Shown in pieces: positions 25,844-34,924 of a DNA stretch of 64,000 bases. A program made the position numbers and the translations under genes. Position 1 is the first letter of the stretch. Each line of letters begins with the position of its first letter. The stretch is from Verrucomicrobiaceae bacterium (lineage in GTDB: Bacteria; Verrucomicrobiota; Verrucomicrobiia; Verrucomicrobiales; Verrucomicrobiaceae): the NCBI GenBank assembly GCA_027484445.1, contig JAIXSY010000033.1:124001-188000 (forward strand), in the 5' to 3' direction. The notes under the pieces were generated by a model that saw only the letters and a program-made list of their open reading frames with translations, had not been told where the DNA came from and searched no databases.

Positions 25844-27208
25844 TCATCGCCCTGGTATCGCCGCGACTTGCATCAAAAACATCCAATTGCGTGTGAGTAG
25901 GGCACTGACAAACACGGCCATGAAAAAAGTCATAGGAGTGGCAATGAAACGCCAGCGTTGGAGCGCTTTTTCCAATCCAAGCCCAGCCAACATGACCACC
26001 ACGGGCGTCCAGAGGCAGGCGTGGATCAGCAGTCTCTCTTGGTTACCATACCAGCATACCGTGGTGATGCACCAAGCCAAGACCGCAATCAGGCCCAACG
26101 GAAAGGCCTCAAGTGGGGCACGCCAAACAATGCCTGCGAAGGCTAGACAAAGCAGCAGCAACCAAGCTCCGCTCAAGCCTTCACGAAGCCCTAGACTGGA
26201 CCACTGAGGTGCATTCAGCACGATTTTGGAGCGTGTTTGATCTGGTACAGCCGTCAGCTCGGCGGGAGCAACGATGTTTGAGACAAAGACTTCTCTCGCC
26301 AACAAAGGTGCCGTCTGTGCCGTAGGCTCCCAGTCACTGCGAAGCTGCATGACATGCTGCCAAGAACGTGGCAGAGCTACAGAGTGAGGGAAAAGCCAGC
26401 GCTGGGCATTGGCCAAGCCGAAGGCCAACGTGATCGAAACCAAGACCATCAGAAGAGGTTGAAAGCGAAACGATCCCGTCTGCGCTCGATCTTGCGCACA
26501 TCGGGTCATCGCCAAAATCAGGCAAGGCAAGACATTGCCAACGAAGCAGCTGATGGCATAAACGGGAGCCAGCAAGTGCCAGATGTTTTTGGCCAGCGAA
26601 CCTCGTGCTGTTGTAGCCGCCATGGCAGCCACTCCGGCACCTGCAAACAACCACGTTTCTGGCAACGGTGCTGTGATCCAGGCACAGGTTCCTGCACCGA
26701 AAATCATGGACATCAAGAGTGCTCGTAAGTTTGGCGCACCCGACCAAAGCAGCGTGTGATAGACCATCACCACCGTGAGAGCTGCGACAAGGCAGGTCAG
26801 ACTGGCTACTCCATGACGTGCGGCCTGAGCTGGAGATTGCCCCAGGAAACGCCACCCTCGAATCAACACTTGGCACAAGGGCTGATGAATCAGCGTAAAT
26901 GCTGGATGCAAAGCACTGATGCCGCTGTGATCAGCTGTTCGATCTGAAGATAGGTCGAGAAAAACCGTTTGGGTTTGGGCTCCAAAAAGAATGCTGTCTC
27001 TGATGTAGATCGGAGTGTTTTCAAACTTCAGATGAGCTGAGAAAAACAAACTGTAAAAAGCCACTGCCAACATGGCCCCTAGTCCATGCCATCGCAAAAT
27101 CACTTTGGCAGTGCCTTCGGGGGAACGCCGCTTCACAGGGGGTGGAATTGGTGGAGACGTTCCTTTGGTTAGGCTGGCTTCTGACAAAGCTGGGTGCAGG
27201 GAAACCAT
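25844..27208 (-). CDS. Polytopic membrane protein of unknown function
   Basis: A 454-residue inner-membrane protein with about ten hydrophobic helices after a proline-rich N-terminal tail (residues 1-40). The spacing of helices and a large loop near residues 300-350 resemble glycosyltransferases of the lipid-linked-sugar type (GT39/GT-C), but I see no diagnostic acidic motif in the first loop, so this is only a possibility. It lies 19 bases downstream of the secretin gene on the same strand, so it may be read through with it. It is convergent with the NfeD-like gene. Confidence 0.6.
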   Translation of the reverse strand: MVSLHPALSEASLTKGTSPPIPPPVKRRSPEGTAKVILRWHGLGAMLAVAFYSLFFSAHLKFENTPIYIRDSILFGAQTQTVFLDLSSDRTADHSGISALHPAFTLIHQPLCQVLIRGWRFLGQSPAQAARHGVASLTCLVAALTVVMVYHTLLWSGAPNLRALLMSMIFGAGTCAWITAPLPETWLFAGAGVAAMAATTARGSLAKNIWHLLAPVYAISCFVGNVLPCLILAMTRCAQDRAQTGSFRFQPLLMVLVSITLAFGLANAQRWLFPHSVALPRSWQHVMQLRSDWEPTAQTAPLLAREVFVSNIVAPAELTAVPDQTRSKIVLNAPQWSSLGLREGLSGAWLLLLCLAFAGIVWRAPLEAFPLGLIAVLAWCITTVCWYGNQERLLIHACLWTPVVVMLAGLGLEKALQRWRFIATPMTFFMAVFVSALLTRNWMFLMQVAAIPGR

Positions 27209-27227
27209 CGAAGACTAGACCTTCTGA

Positions 27228-29297
27228 TCAGAAGTATTTTTTGGTGAAGAGCAAACGTGCTAGTTCTTGATGGCGGTTTTGCAGCTTCTTCAATCTCTGC
27301 AAGTGCGTTTGAATCACGCTGGCTTGTTCTGGCTGCTGCTGCATCAGGTTCTGCGCATTGAAGACCATTTGATCGATAGCAATTTTCAGCTCCTTGAGTT
27401 TGCGACTTTCATCTGGCGTGATGCGACTTTCATAAATCGTGTGGTGAAGGATGTCTGTCTCCCGTTCGAGATAAGATGTGGCATTGGGCAGTGCATTGAC
27501 TCCACCCACTAGCCCGCCCGTTCCTGGATCCACCTGTGGAGTGCGTGGTAGGGCTGATCCTGGGCGCTGAGGAATGACAGACTGAGGCTCCGGTGGCAAT
27601 CCACCGTCGCGAGCATTGATCAAGGTAGGGGTGATGAAGAGCATCAAGTTCTTGTGGTTTTTACTCTTGCTGTCGAATTTGAAGGCTTTGCCCAGCAAGG
27701 GGATAGACTGGAGGAAAGGAACGCCGCTTTTGCCTTCCCGTTCGCGTGCTTCATCCAAACCACCCACCGCGACTGTGTAGCCAGATTCGATTTCGACTGG
27801 GGCTGAGTAAACTCGCGATGAAGCGACTGGGTAAGGGTTGCCTGCGATGACTTCAGTGCCCAGGATACTAGAAACCGTCACTGCCATGTTCAGAAGGATG
27901 CGATTTCCATCCATGCGCTTGGGCAGAATATTCAGCACCGTTCCGATCGGAAGATAGGCGATGGATTGAGCGGTCGTCGCACCAGCGCCGACCGTGGCAG
28001 AGGATTGTCCATCCAAGACTGGCTGATTCACGACACTGCGAATCGCGACCTCACGATTGTTCAAGGTAACCATGCGCGGGTAGGATGTGGTCTGCGTTTC
28101 CTCATCACGCAGCAGAGCACGCAGTTTCACGTTGATGTCCTGTGCACTCAGGATGCCAAGTGCAGGCCATCCCAAAGCACCCCCAGCACGATTGAGATTG
28201 GTGGAACTCAACAAGCCTGATAAGTCAGCTCTGAAACCACCATTGGTTTGGATTTGCTCCAGTTCCACATCCACAGAACCATCATCGTTTCGAGTAACAT
28301 CACTCACTTGGCGGAAGGTTCCATTTTCGAAAGTGCCCCCCCAATCGATACCAAATTCACGTTTGGGATCACGCGAGGTTTCGATGAATTTCACCTCTAG
28401 AGCAATCAAGGCTTGAGGCTGATCTGCGACTTTCAAAAAGTCCTCAACCCACATGTGCTGAAGGCGTGTGGCCACCACGTAAAGGGTGTTTGAGTCGGAT
28501 TTCCAAATTACTTTCGGTAGGCGGAACGAACTGAGTTCATTCGAATTCATCGCTTTCGTAGAAGGGTCCAGCAGCCCAGCACCACCCAGCGCTCCAGCCA
28601 TCATGCCTGCACCGCCGCCGGTGGCCGCCATATCACCTACACCACTTTGATCATCTAGGGGAAGCCCAAGAAGATCACGAATATCCCGGATGATCTCACT
28701 GGGCTTCATGGTGAATGTTTCTTGCACTCCCTGAAGGTTCAATCCGCTGGATAGACCTCCACCACCGCCTGCACCACCGCCGCCACCTCCAGCATTGCCA
28801 CCCGCATTTCCACCGACATTGCCCCCGGCGTTGCCGCCTGCAGACCCGCCACCATTGCTGACCTTTTCGACGCGCTCCAGGGCGTTGTTTTTGAGAATGT
28901 AGGAACGACCGATCAATTCACGATCATCTGCTGGCCGGAAGTAAAAGATCCCATTTTCAAAGATGACCGACAAATTATTTGCACGGCAGACGGTTTCTAG
29001 AACCGCAAACGGTGCTGCCTTGATGGAAAAGGTCGTTAGCTTGCCAGCTTCGGGGCTGTCTTGGGGAAGTGAGATGAAGGCGATCCCTGAATCAGTGGCC
29101 AAGAAACGAATCACATCTCCCAGCATCGCCTGGGAAAAATCATACTGACTTGGCGCAGCTTGGCGAAGAGGAATCGCAATGGCTTCATATTCTTCCGTGG
29201 AGATGGGGGTATTCCCGAAAGTCTGCGCCAGTGCTGAATGTTGCAGCCAGAGCGATGGCAAGCAGAGGAGGAGGAGAGACCGAAGCATAAAAGACAT
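27228..29297 (-). CDS. Secretin (GspD/PilQ-like outer-membrane channel)
   Basis: A 689-residue secretin. Residues 1-24 form a signal peptide. Residues about 52-122 look like a short STN/N0-type domain (FSIKAAPFAVLETVCRANN). Residues 149-181 are a Gly/Asn-rich low-complexity insert. Residues about 190-295 resemble an N3 domain. Residues about 298-562 form the secretin core with LEVKFIETSRD, LRALLRDEETQTTSYPRMV, SGYTVAVGGLDEAR and the signature SGVPFLQSIPLLGKAF followed by MLFITPTLI. A C-terminal helical tail covers 620-689. It would form the outer-membrane pore for the pilus-like machine encoded divergently at 29478-39275. A putative promoter lies at 29352-29379. Confidence 0.93.
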   Translation of the reverse strand: MSFMLRSLLLLCLPSLWLQHSALAQTFGNTPISTEEYEAIAIPLRQAAPSQYDFSQAMLGDVIRFLATDSGIAFISLPQDSPEAGKLTTFSIKAAPFAVLETVCRANNLSVIFENGIFYFRPADDRELIGRSYILKNNALERVEKVSNGGGSAGGNAGGNVGGNAGGNAGGGGGGAGGGGGLSSGLNLQGVQETFTMKPSEIIRDIRDLLGLPLDDQSGVGDMAATGGGAGMMAGALGGAGLLDPSTKAMNSNELSSFRLPKVIWKSDSNTLYVVATRLQHMWVEDFLKVADQPQALIALEVKFIETSRDPKREFGIDWGGTFENGTFRQVSDVTRNDDGSVDVELEQIQTNGGFRADLSGLLSSTNLNRAGGALGWPALGILSAQDINVKLRALLRDEETQTTSYPRMVTLNNREVAIRSVVNQPVLDGQSSATVGAGATTAQSIAYLPIGTVLNILPKRMDGNRILLNMAVTVSSILGTEVIAGNPYPVASSRVYSAPVEIESGYTVAVGGLDEAREREGKSGVPFLQSIPLLGKAFKFDSKSKNHKNLMLFITPTLINARDGGLPPEPQSVIPQRPGSALPRTPQVDPGTGGLVGGVNALPNATSYLERETDILHHTIYESRITPDESRKLKELKIAIDQMVFNAQNLMQQQPEQASVIQTHLQRLKKLQNRHQELARLLFTKKYF
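28755..28853 (-). repeat. Gly/Asn-rich low-complexity repeat inside the secretin gene
   Basis: About 33 codons rich in GGNAGG and GGNVGG units followed by near-pure glycine (residues 149-181). It probably forms a flexible linker between the N0-like and N3-like domains. Repetition at the DNA level makes length change by slippage likely. Confidence 0.75.
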
Positions 29298-29351
29298 GGA
29301 TTATGGAAAATATAGATTTGAGATTGATTAGCTCAAATTAAATTTATCACT

Positions 29352-29379
29352 TTTATAAACTGATTGTTTTATTGTCCAA
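29352..29379 (-). promoter_or_regulatory. Candidate sigma70 promoter for the secretin gene
   Basis: On the minus strand, TTGGAC (-35-like) and TATAAA (-10-like) are separated by 16 bases, about 55 bases upstream of the secretin start at 29297. They sit in the strongly AT-rich region 29298-29477 between the divergent secretin and pilin genes. That region must hold promoters for both directions, but I see no equally good match on the plus strand. Confidence 0.4.
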
Positions 29380-29477
29380 AATACTTGCCTGGAGCCTGCT
29401 TTAAATTATTGTAATTATATATAGAGCCAGCTTTTTGGCGAGGTTCACTTATAATTTCAATTGCTACAAGACAAGCC

Positions 29478-31085
29478 ATGCGCCCTCCAAGAAACAAACC
29501 ATCCAACTGCGGTCGCCCTTATGGCGGGTGGCCTCAGCCGGTGGGGTTTTCGGTAATGGAGGTCACGCTGCTGGTCGCGGTCCTGGGTGTTTTGGCCATG
29601 GTGGCAGTCACCATGTTGGGCAAGCAGCCCATGGTTGTTCGTGAGACGAAGCTGACTGCTGACATCGTGGCGCTCAATAACTGCATCGCGCTTTACTTGG
29701 CGGATGGTGGGGATCGTGACAAACTCGCCGCAGTGACTGCCCCCCAGGTGGTCATTGATCGCTTGAAATCAGCACGCGCCCAAACGGAATGGCGGCAACA
29801 CACCGGAGCCAGTTCAGGTCGTCTTGTGGATACACGACTTCGCGCCCGAGTTACAACCTCCGTCCCCCAGGATGGTGCCAAGCGTGCTCGGTGGAATCAG
29901 CAATCGCTGCGATTTGAGCTGACCTCAGCGCCAGGCATCGCGGTTACTGAGTTCTATCTGGATGAAGCATTAACGAACCTCAACCCGGGCCCCGACTCGA
30001 ATCGGAAGCTCAGCGTGGTAAGATACAATGCAAATAGTGGGTGGGTTTGGCAACCAAGCGCAACCAACAATTTGGTATATACAGCGGCAGGCTCCGTTTC
30101 AGGCAACGGCACGACCATTCCCTTTGACCCCAATGAGGCTGTTTCGACGACACCAGATCCTGGCACCGATCCTGGAACCGGCCCTGGAGGTGGCGGAACA
30201 GGGGGAGGCACGACGGATCCTGTGGGGCCCACCGCACCAACACGGCTGCCTCGACCAGCGATTTCACCCAGTGGTGGAACCTTTGCTTTTGCCTCGTTTC
30301 CGACCTCGGTGACGATCAACGCCGGAGGCGCTCCAGGAGGCAGCGAATCCAAGCTTCAATTTCGTCGAAACGGAGGAGCTTGGACAGATTACACCGGCAC
30401 GGCCATCACCTTGCAACCTGCCGATCTGATTGAAGCGAGAAACCTAGCGCTGAACACGACGGCTTACACCAATAGCAATACCGCTCAAGCCCGCTTTTAT
30501 CGTCTGATCTCCAATTTCACAGGAACTAGTTCCGGTACCTGGGGCAACGCTACGGGGGGCTCAAATCTCTTGGTGGACGTTCAAAATGGTCCACAAACCT
30601 CGACCTTCCGTCATGGAAACACTCGGCTCGATCTTGGTAACGGAGAGTTTCTCGACGCAGGAACCGAAAATGTATTGAGCTTCACCCGCAAGCCCTTCGA
30701 TAGCATCACGCCTAACGTTTGGTTTACGCTGGGTGAGATGACGATGCTGAATGGCACGACGTTCTATGACAGTGAAGCCGGTTCTGTGACGCTCAGCGTC
30801 AATCTCAACATCAGCAGCCCTGCTCAAAGCGCAGTGGTTCACATCAACTTAGGACTCGTAAGCACGGAAAATACCAGCGACCGCTTGGCGAGTGCAGACA
30901 TTGTTCAGCTGTTGAATCCATCCACGGATTTCACCGTCACCATTGATGGAGTCACCTATCGACTCGAACTAAGCTGGGCCACCCTCGATCCCGGAGCAGG
31001 TGTGGTTCAGAATAACCAATTTCTCATCTACGAAGGTGCATCTGCTCAGGCTGAACTTCGTGCCCGTTTTCGAAGCAACTACTGA
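29478..31085 (+). CDS. Large prepilin-like protein with CHB_HEX_C-like and choice-of-anchor K-like domains
   Basis: A 535-residue protein. Residues 23-45 form a type IV prepilin signal: after Gly 23, FSVMEVTLLVAVLGVLAM has Glu at +5 of the mature chain and a hydrophobic helix. A pilin-type body follows to about residue 210, then a Pro/Gly/Thr linker (TPDPGTDPGTGPGGGGTGGG). Residues about 265-345 resemble a chitobiase C-terminal (CHB_HEX_C) domain (LQFRRNGGAWTDYTG). Residues about 350-535 resemble the choice-of-anchor K domain. Ordinary pilins are about 150 residues, so this one would display a long tail. It is the first gene of the locus, divergent from the secretin. Its stop is 10 bases before the ATPase start. 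Confidence 0.75.
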   Translation: MRPPRNKPSNCGRPYGGWPQPVGFSVMEVTLLVAVLGVLAMVAVTMLGKQPMVVRETKLTADIVALNNCIALYLADGGDRDKLAAVTAPQVVIDRLKSARAQTEWRQHTGASSGRLVDTRLRARVTTSVPQDGAKRARWNQQSLRFELTSAPGIAVTEFYLDEALTNLNPGPDSNRKLSVVRYNANSGWVWQPSATNNLVYTAAGSVSGNGTTIPFDPNEAVSTTPDPGTDPGTGPGGGGTGGGTTDPVGPTAPTRLPRPAISPSGGTFAFASFPTSVTINAGGAPGGSESKLQFRRNGGAWTDYTGTAITLQPADLIEARNLALNTTAYTNSNTAQARFYRLISNFTGTSSGTWGNATGGSNLLVDVQNGPQTSTFRHGNTRLDLGNGEFLDAGTENVLSFTRKPFDSITPNVWFTLGEMTMLNGTTFYDSEAGSVTLSVNLNISSPAQSAVVHINLGLVSTENTSDRLASADIVQLLNPSTDFTVTIDGVTYRLELSWATLDPGAGVVQNNQFLIYEGASAQAELRARFRSNY

Positions 31086-31095
31086 ACCCGTCAAC

Positions 31096-32160
31096 ATGGA
31101 AGACATCCACGAACGCAGCCAGCTAGGCTATCGCATGTTACACCTGTCGAAAGACAGCGGTGTGAGCGATTTCTACATTACGCCTTGGGAGCCTTTGACC
31201 TACAAACGGAATGGCAAACTGTTCTTTGACTCATTCATTTATCAGCCAGAACGCCCGTTAGAATTCACAGCGGGCTGTGTGGACTATGCGCTGACACTAG
31301 GCAACCGACGCTATCGTGTGAACCGCATGGTAACACGTGGACGGCCACGCTGGGTGCTACGCCTTCTGCCAGAAAACATACCCGATATCAGCAAGTTGAT
31401 GGTTCCACCTGCTGCCATCAAAGCATTCCTTGAAGCGAAGAATGGATTGTTCCTTGTTTGTGGTGCCACCGGTTCAGGGAAATCCACCACGATTGCTTCA
31501 CTGATTTTGGAACGTGCCAAGCGCCGTCAAGAACACGTCCTGACCTTTGAAGATCCTATTGAATTCGTTTATCCGCCTGGGATTCCATCGCTGGTGTCTC
31601 AACGTGAGATTGGCACCGATGAACTCGATTTCAGCAAGTCACTCCGCGCTGCCCTACGCCAAGCGCCAGATGTGATTTTAGTGGGTGAGATCCGTGATGG
31701 AGAAACTGCAGAAATCGCGCTTCAAGCTGCTGAGACGGGGCACGTCGTGGTCGCAACCCTTCATACCAGCAGTGCTGCGCAGACCGTTCAGCGATACTTG
31801 AAGTTGATTCCGAGCGACCGCATGGAAAACGCGATGTTGTCCTTCGCGGATAGCTTCCGGGGCATCCTCTGTCAGCGCCTTCTATTTGATGAAAATCGTG
31901 GCAAAAGATTCCCCATACATGAGCTTCTGCTGCCATACGATTCTGTCTGTGGGATGATTCGTCGAGGTGAATTCAAGAATCTAGAGCAAGAGCTAGAGGC
32001 TGGATTTACTCGCGGAATGTTAAGCTTTGAACGCTGCCTAAACAACCGCATGGCAGATGGGTGGAAACCCGCACAAGCCCGCAAAACAGGTTACGCTGAA
32101 CACGAAGTTTACGACTACCTGCAAAGAGAAAACCTGACCTCGATTTATGCTGTTGGATGA
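31096..32160 (+). CDS. PilT/GspE-family traffic ATPase
   Basis: A 354-residue ATPase. Motifs are the Walker A GATGSGKST at residues 123-131, the Asp box FEDPIEFVY at 151-159, the Walker B VILVGEIRDGETAEIAL near 193-209, and the His box TLHTSSAAQTV at 221-231. Size and the lack of a GspE N-terminal region place it with PilT rather than PilB/GspE. It would power pilus retraction or, alone, both directions. ATG at 31096 is chosen; the longer open frame overlaps the pilin gene. It overlaps the next gene by 14 bases. Confidence 0.92.
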   Translation: MEDIHERSQLGYRMLHLSKDSGVSDFYITPWEPLTYKRNGKLFFDSFIYQPERPLEFTAGCVDYALTLGNRRYRVNRMVTRGRPRWVLRLLPENIPDISKLMVPPAAIKAFLEAKNGLFLVCGATGSGKSTTIASLILERAKRRQEHVLTFEDPIEFVYPPGIPSLVSQREIGTDELDFSKSLRAALRQAPDVILVGEIRDGETAEIALQAAETGHVVVATLHTSSAAQTVQRYLKLIPSDRMENAMLSFADSFRGILCQRLLFDENRGKRFPIHELLLPYDSVCGMIRRGEFKNLEQELEAGFTRGMLSFERCLNNRMADGWKPAQARKTGYAEHEVYDYLQRENLTSIYAVG

Positions 32161-33016
32161 AATTAAATCTGTTCTGACCTTCGCGGCCTTCAAGCCCGAG
32201 CCTGATGATGCCTCCGTCTCTTGGACGAAGCGCTTCGAGGGGCGTAGGACTCTCCTCATCAATGTCAGTCGTAGCCAAACCAGTTGGCGAGCGATTGATA
32301 AAAAAAACCGTCTCGAAGAAGGTGGTGTCATGGAAGGTGAGTTTTCCGATATCGCTCCACAGCGTGCGGATGAATGGCGCCAGATGGCCGACGGAGGATG
32401 GTGCTGCGTCAGCGTGAATAACCGTTTCATCATCAGTCTGGAAAACAACATGATGCGCGGTGACAACAGCCTGGGACTGCTTCGCACGAATCCTAGGGCG
32501 GTCTTGGGGCCTAAGTATGATCGTGGCAAACGCTATGCGATGTGTCACCACCCAGATACAACGTCCAGCATGTTGCTTGCTTGTGAGGAGAGCATGGTCA
32601 AAGTGACTGAAGATGTCTTGAAAAACATTGGTCTTCGCACAGGGCGTGTTTGTTGTGGTCTTTTTGCCCTACTCGAACATGCCGTGGACGAATTGTATGT
32701 TGCCAAACGTGGAGGAGTGCCCCCAGACGCTGCTTTGATTGCTGCTTGTGAAGGTTCTTTGGCTGTTCTGATGCAGCAAGAAGGGCAGTGGAAAGAGCTT
32801 CGCTGCCGCAGCGGCATGGGACCTGATGCTGTGGAGACATCACTTCAAATCATCACGCCCTTGCTCCAAAAGCTAACTCAAGGAAGTCCTGTGTACTTCA
32901 TCAGTGATGGCCAAGATCTCAAGTTTCGTTCGGAGATCATGGCGCATTTGGAACGATTGAATGCCACTGACATGACGCAGGATGATCTGCTTTGGAGAAT
33001 CCTTGGCTATCATTGA
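32147..33016 (+). CDS. Probable PilM/GspL-like cytoplasmic assembly protein
   Basis: A 289-residue soluble protein without clear similarity that I can name. Its place, between the ATPase and the PilN/PilO-like genes, and its size suggest the PilM or GspL cytoplasmic role, linking the ATPase to the inner-membrane complex. An actin-like fold is possible (VSRSQTSWRAIDKKNRLEE at residues 40-58 could be a strand-turn-strand unit), but no ATP-binding motifs are seen. It starts inside the ATPase gene (14-base overlap), implying translational coupling. The function is inferred from position only. Confidence 0.55.
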   Translation: MLLDEIKSVLTFAAFKPEPDDASVSWTKRFEGRRTLLINVSRSQTSWRAIDKKNRLEEGGVMEGEFSDIAPQRADEWRQMADGGWCCVSVNNRFIISLENNMMRGDNSLGLLRTNPRAVLGPKYDRGKRYAMCHHPDTTSSMLLACEESMVKVTEDVLKNIGLRTGRVCCGLFALLEHAVDELYVAKRGGVPPDAALIAACEGSLAVLMQQEGQWKELRCRSGMGPDAVETSLQIITPLLQKLTQGSPVYFISDGQDLKFRSEIMAHLERLNATDMTQDDLLWRILGYH

Positions 33017-33037
33017 TTCAGCAAACCATCAAAAGTT

Positions 33038-33589
33038 ATGAGTGAATACATTTGTCACGATTTTAAAACGCCACGCAACGACACTTCGAAGCGATTGCCG
33101 GATACCTTCAAGGCGATTCCGGTTCTGTTCTATGTTTCGCTGGTTGGAGCAGCCTACTTCATGACAGTCGATTGGATCGCCTACAAAAACGCTCAGCAGG
33201 AAAAGCTTCAGGCTGAAACCAGAAAGGCAATGATTGATGAAGAAAAGAATAAACTGGATGCTGAAAAAGTAGAGTTAGATCAAGAGACTGCCAAAGCTGA
33301 AGGTTTGGCTAAGTGGATGGAAGGTGCGCGCAATGTGCAGCCCATCAGCGCTGCAATTGCACGTTCCATGCCTCTGGAGGTTCGCCTTTCGGATTTAACT
33401 CTGGAACGCAGTGCGCAAGTTCCTTCCAACTTAGCCTTATCGCTCCGCATCAACGGTGGTTCGATCACTGAAATCGGAATGATGGAGACGGGTTTGTCAC
33501 GACTTCAGTATCGTTCTGTTTCACCTCAGCAAAGCAAAGATGGCGATGTCATCGAATACAAATCGACCTTGGTTCGCCAGGATCAATAA
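33038..33589 (+). CDS. PilN-like bitopic membrane protein
   Basis: A 183-residue protein with a short cytoplasmic N-terminus, one membrane helix (residues about 28-48, PVLFYVSLVGAAYFMTVDW), a coiled-coil region (residues 52-95, charged heptads) and a periplasmic ferredoxin-like C-terminal domain (SLRINGGSITEIGMMETGL). This layout matches PilN/GspL-type subunits of the inner-membrane alignment complex. It lies 21 bases after the PilM-like gene and 14 bases before the PilO-like gene. Sequence similarity is not obvious; the call rests on topology and gene order. Confidence 0.65.
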   Translation: MSEYICHDFKTPRNDTSKRLPDTFKAIPVLFYVSLVGAAYFMTVDWIAYKNAQQEKLQAETRKAMIDEEKNKLDAEKVELDQETAKAEGLAKWMEGARNVQPISAAIARSMPLEVRLSDLTLERSAQVPSNLALSLRINGGSITEIGMMETGLSRLQYRSVSPQQSKDGDVIEYKSTLVRQDQ

Positions 33590-33603
33590 CCCCTTTCATC
33601 ATC

Positions 33604-34176
33604 ATGAATCCCAAACAATTAGCATGTGTGATTTTGATGATCTGCATCGGCATGATCACTTACTTCGGTCAGATCATGCACAACAAGGTCAACACGATGA
33701 AGGAATCAGCCAAAAAGGCAACTGAAGACGCTCGAACCGCTGAGGATGGACGACAAGTCTCTGAAATCTTGGTGACCAAGACCAAAGCAGAAACGGAAGA
33801 TTTGCGTCGTTTTCTGAAGGCGTGGATTCCATACGCAGATCGTGTTCAGACCGAACAAGAAGTTGAAAGTGCTTTTGAACTCAGCCTACGGGATCGCGGA
33901 ATCACTTTGGTGCGCTCTCGCAAAAGCGAAGTGAAACCAAGACGAGAAGACAAGTTTATGCCCAAAGTCGTCCAAACATCCATCGTGGTTGAGGATGATT
34001 ACGCCAAAGTCATGAACTGGTTCGGCGATATTGAAAAGAGGTTACCTTTAGCTCGAGTGACAACTTGTACCTTGAGTGGAGGAAGCACGGTTCGACAACT
34101 AAAGCTCGATGTGACGATCGAAGCTCCAATCGTGGATCTGAGTGCAACTCCGGTCGTGGATAAAGCCAAAAAATAA
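33604..34176 (+). CDS. PilO-like bitopic membrane protein
   Basis: A 190-residue protein with one N-terminal membrane helix (residues 7-22, ACVILMICIGMITYFG), a coiled coil to about residue 70 (ESAKKATEDARTAEDGRQV), and a periplasmic domain (SIVVEDDYAKVMNWFGDIE). This is the same plan as the preceding PilN-like protein, as expected for the PilN-PilO pair or GspM. It ends 10 bases before the PilP/GspC-like start. The call rests on topology and gene order. Confidence 0.65.
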   Translation: MNPKQLACVILMICIGMITYFGQIMHNKVNTMKESAKKATEDARTAEDGRQVSEILVTKTKAETEDLRRFLKAWIPYADRVQTEQEVESAFELSLRDRGITLVRSRKSEVKPRREDKFMPKVVQTSIVVEDDYAKVMNWFGDIEKRLPLARVTTCTLSGGSTVRQLKLDVTIEAPIVDLSATPVVDKAKK

Positions 34177-34186
34177 TGATTTAGCC

Positions 34187-34924
34187 ATGAAACCTATATC
34201 TTCGTTCTGGATCTTTCTTGGGTGGCTATTGTGCTGCCCACTTGCCTTTTCTCAAGCTGTCCCAGACTCACCTGATGGTGAAAACGCTACAGAACGCATT
34301 CAATACACCCTGATTTTACCGGATGAAAAAACGCCTGAGGTCATTCGACCCGAAGAAAACAATCCCTTCGAAGCTGTCGCGGATGAAAGCAAAAACGAAG
34401 GCGATACAGAGGAGAATCGGGTTCGCAATATCCTGCTATCCATGACCGCCAAGGGTGGTGGAAATGGTCCACAGGGCATGAGAGTCATGCTTGGTAGCAT
34501 GAGATTGGAAGCAGGGCAGAATGTGCCTCCCGTTTTGCCGGATCAAGAGGTCATGCTGAAGGTGAAGTCCATCACACCCAATCAGATCGAGTTGATTTGG
34601 GTGGAGAAAAAACCAACAGGCCTACCTCCGAAGCCATTCGTGATTGATGTTGATGTTTCTCCCAAAGTGAGAGTTCATCTGCCGTCAGGAATAGGAGAGA
34701 AAGCAGGTGGTGGTTTAGGGGTTGTCAAAAAAGAAGGAATGTCGGCCTTCAATCGCAGTCCCTCCGTGGAGCAAGAAGCTGCTGTAGAAACTGCTGCACG
34801 AGCACTCCCGGTCGATGATGCTTCGACGGCCATTCCCAACACCAAGACACTCTCGCCTGCTGCTAATGTGCCAGAAGCTTCTGTATTGCGCATGTTGTTC
34901 GGCAATCATGCAAAAAAGAAATGA
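34187..34924 (+). CDS. Periplasmic PilP/GspC-like protein
   Basis: A 245-residue exported protein with a signal peptide (SSFWIFLGWLLCCPLAFSQA, residues 4-23), a disordered acidic stretch (residues 25-85), and a small beta-rich domain (residues about 95-165: PDQEVMLKVKSITPNQIEL, FVIDVDVSPKVRVHL). A homology region that links the inner-membrane complex to the secretin is expected here, as in PilP and GspC. The C-terminal 75 residues are low-complexity. ATG at 34187 is chosen for the signal peptide. Its stop overlaps the next gene (ATGA). Inferred from position and topology. Confidence 0.55.
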   Translation: MKPISSFWIFLGWLLCCPLAFSQAVPDSPDGENATERIQYTLILPDEKTPEVIRPEENNPFEAVADESKNEGDTEENRVRNILLSMTAKGGGNGPQGMRVMLGSMRLEAGQNVPPVLPDQEVMLKVKSITPNQIELIWVEKKPTGLPPKPFVIDVDVSPKVRVHLPSGIGEKAGGGLGVVKKEGMSAFNRSPSVEQEAAVETAARALPVDDASTAIPNTKTLSPAANVPEASVLRMLFGNHAKKK

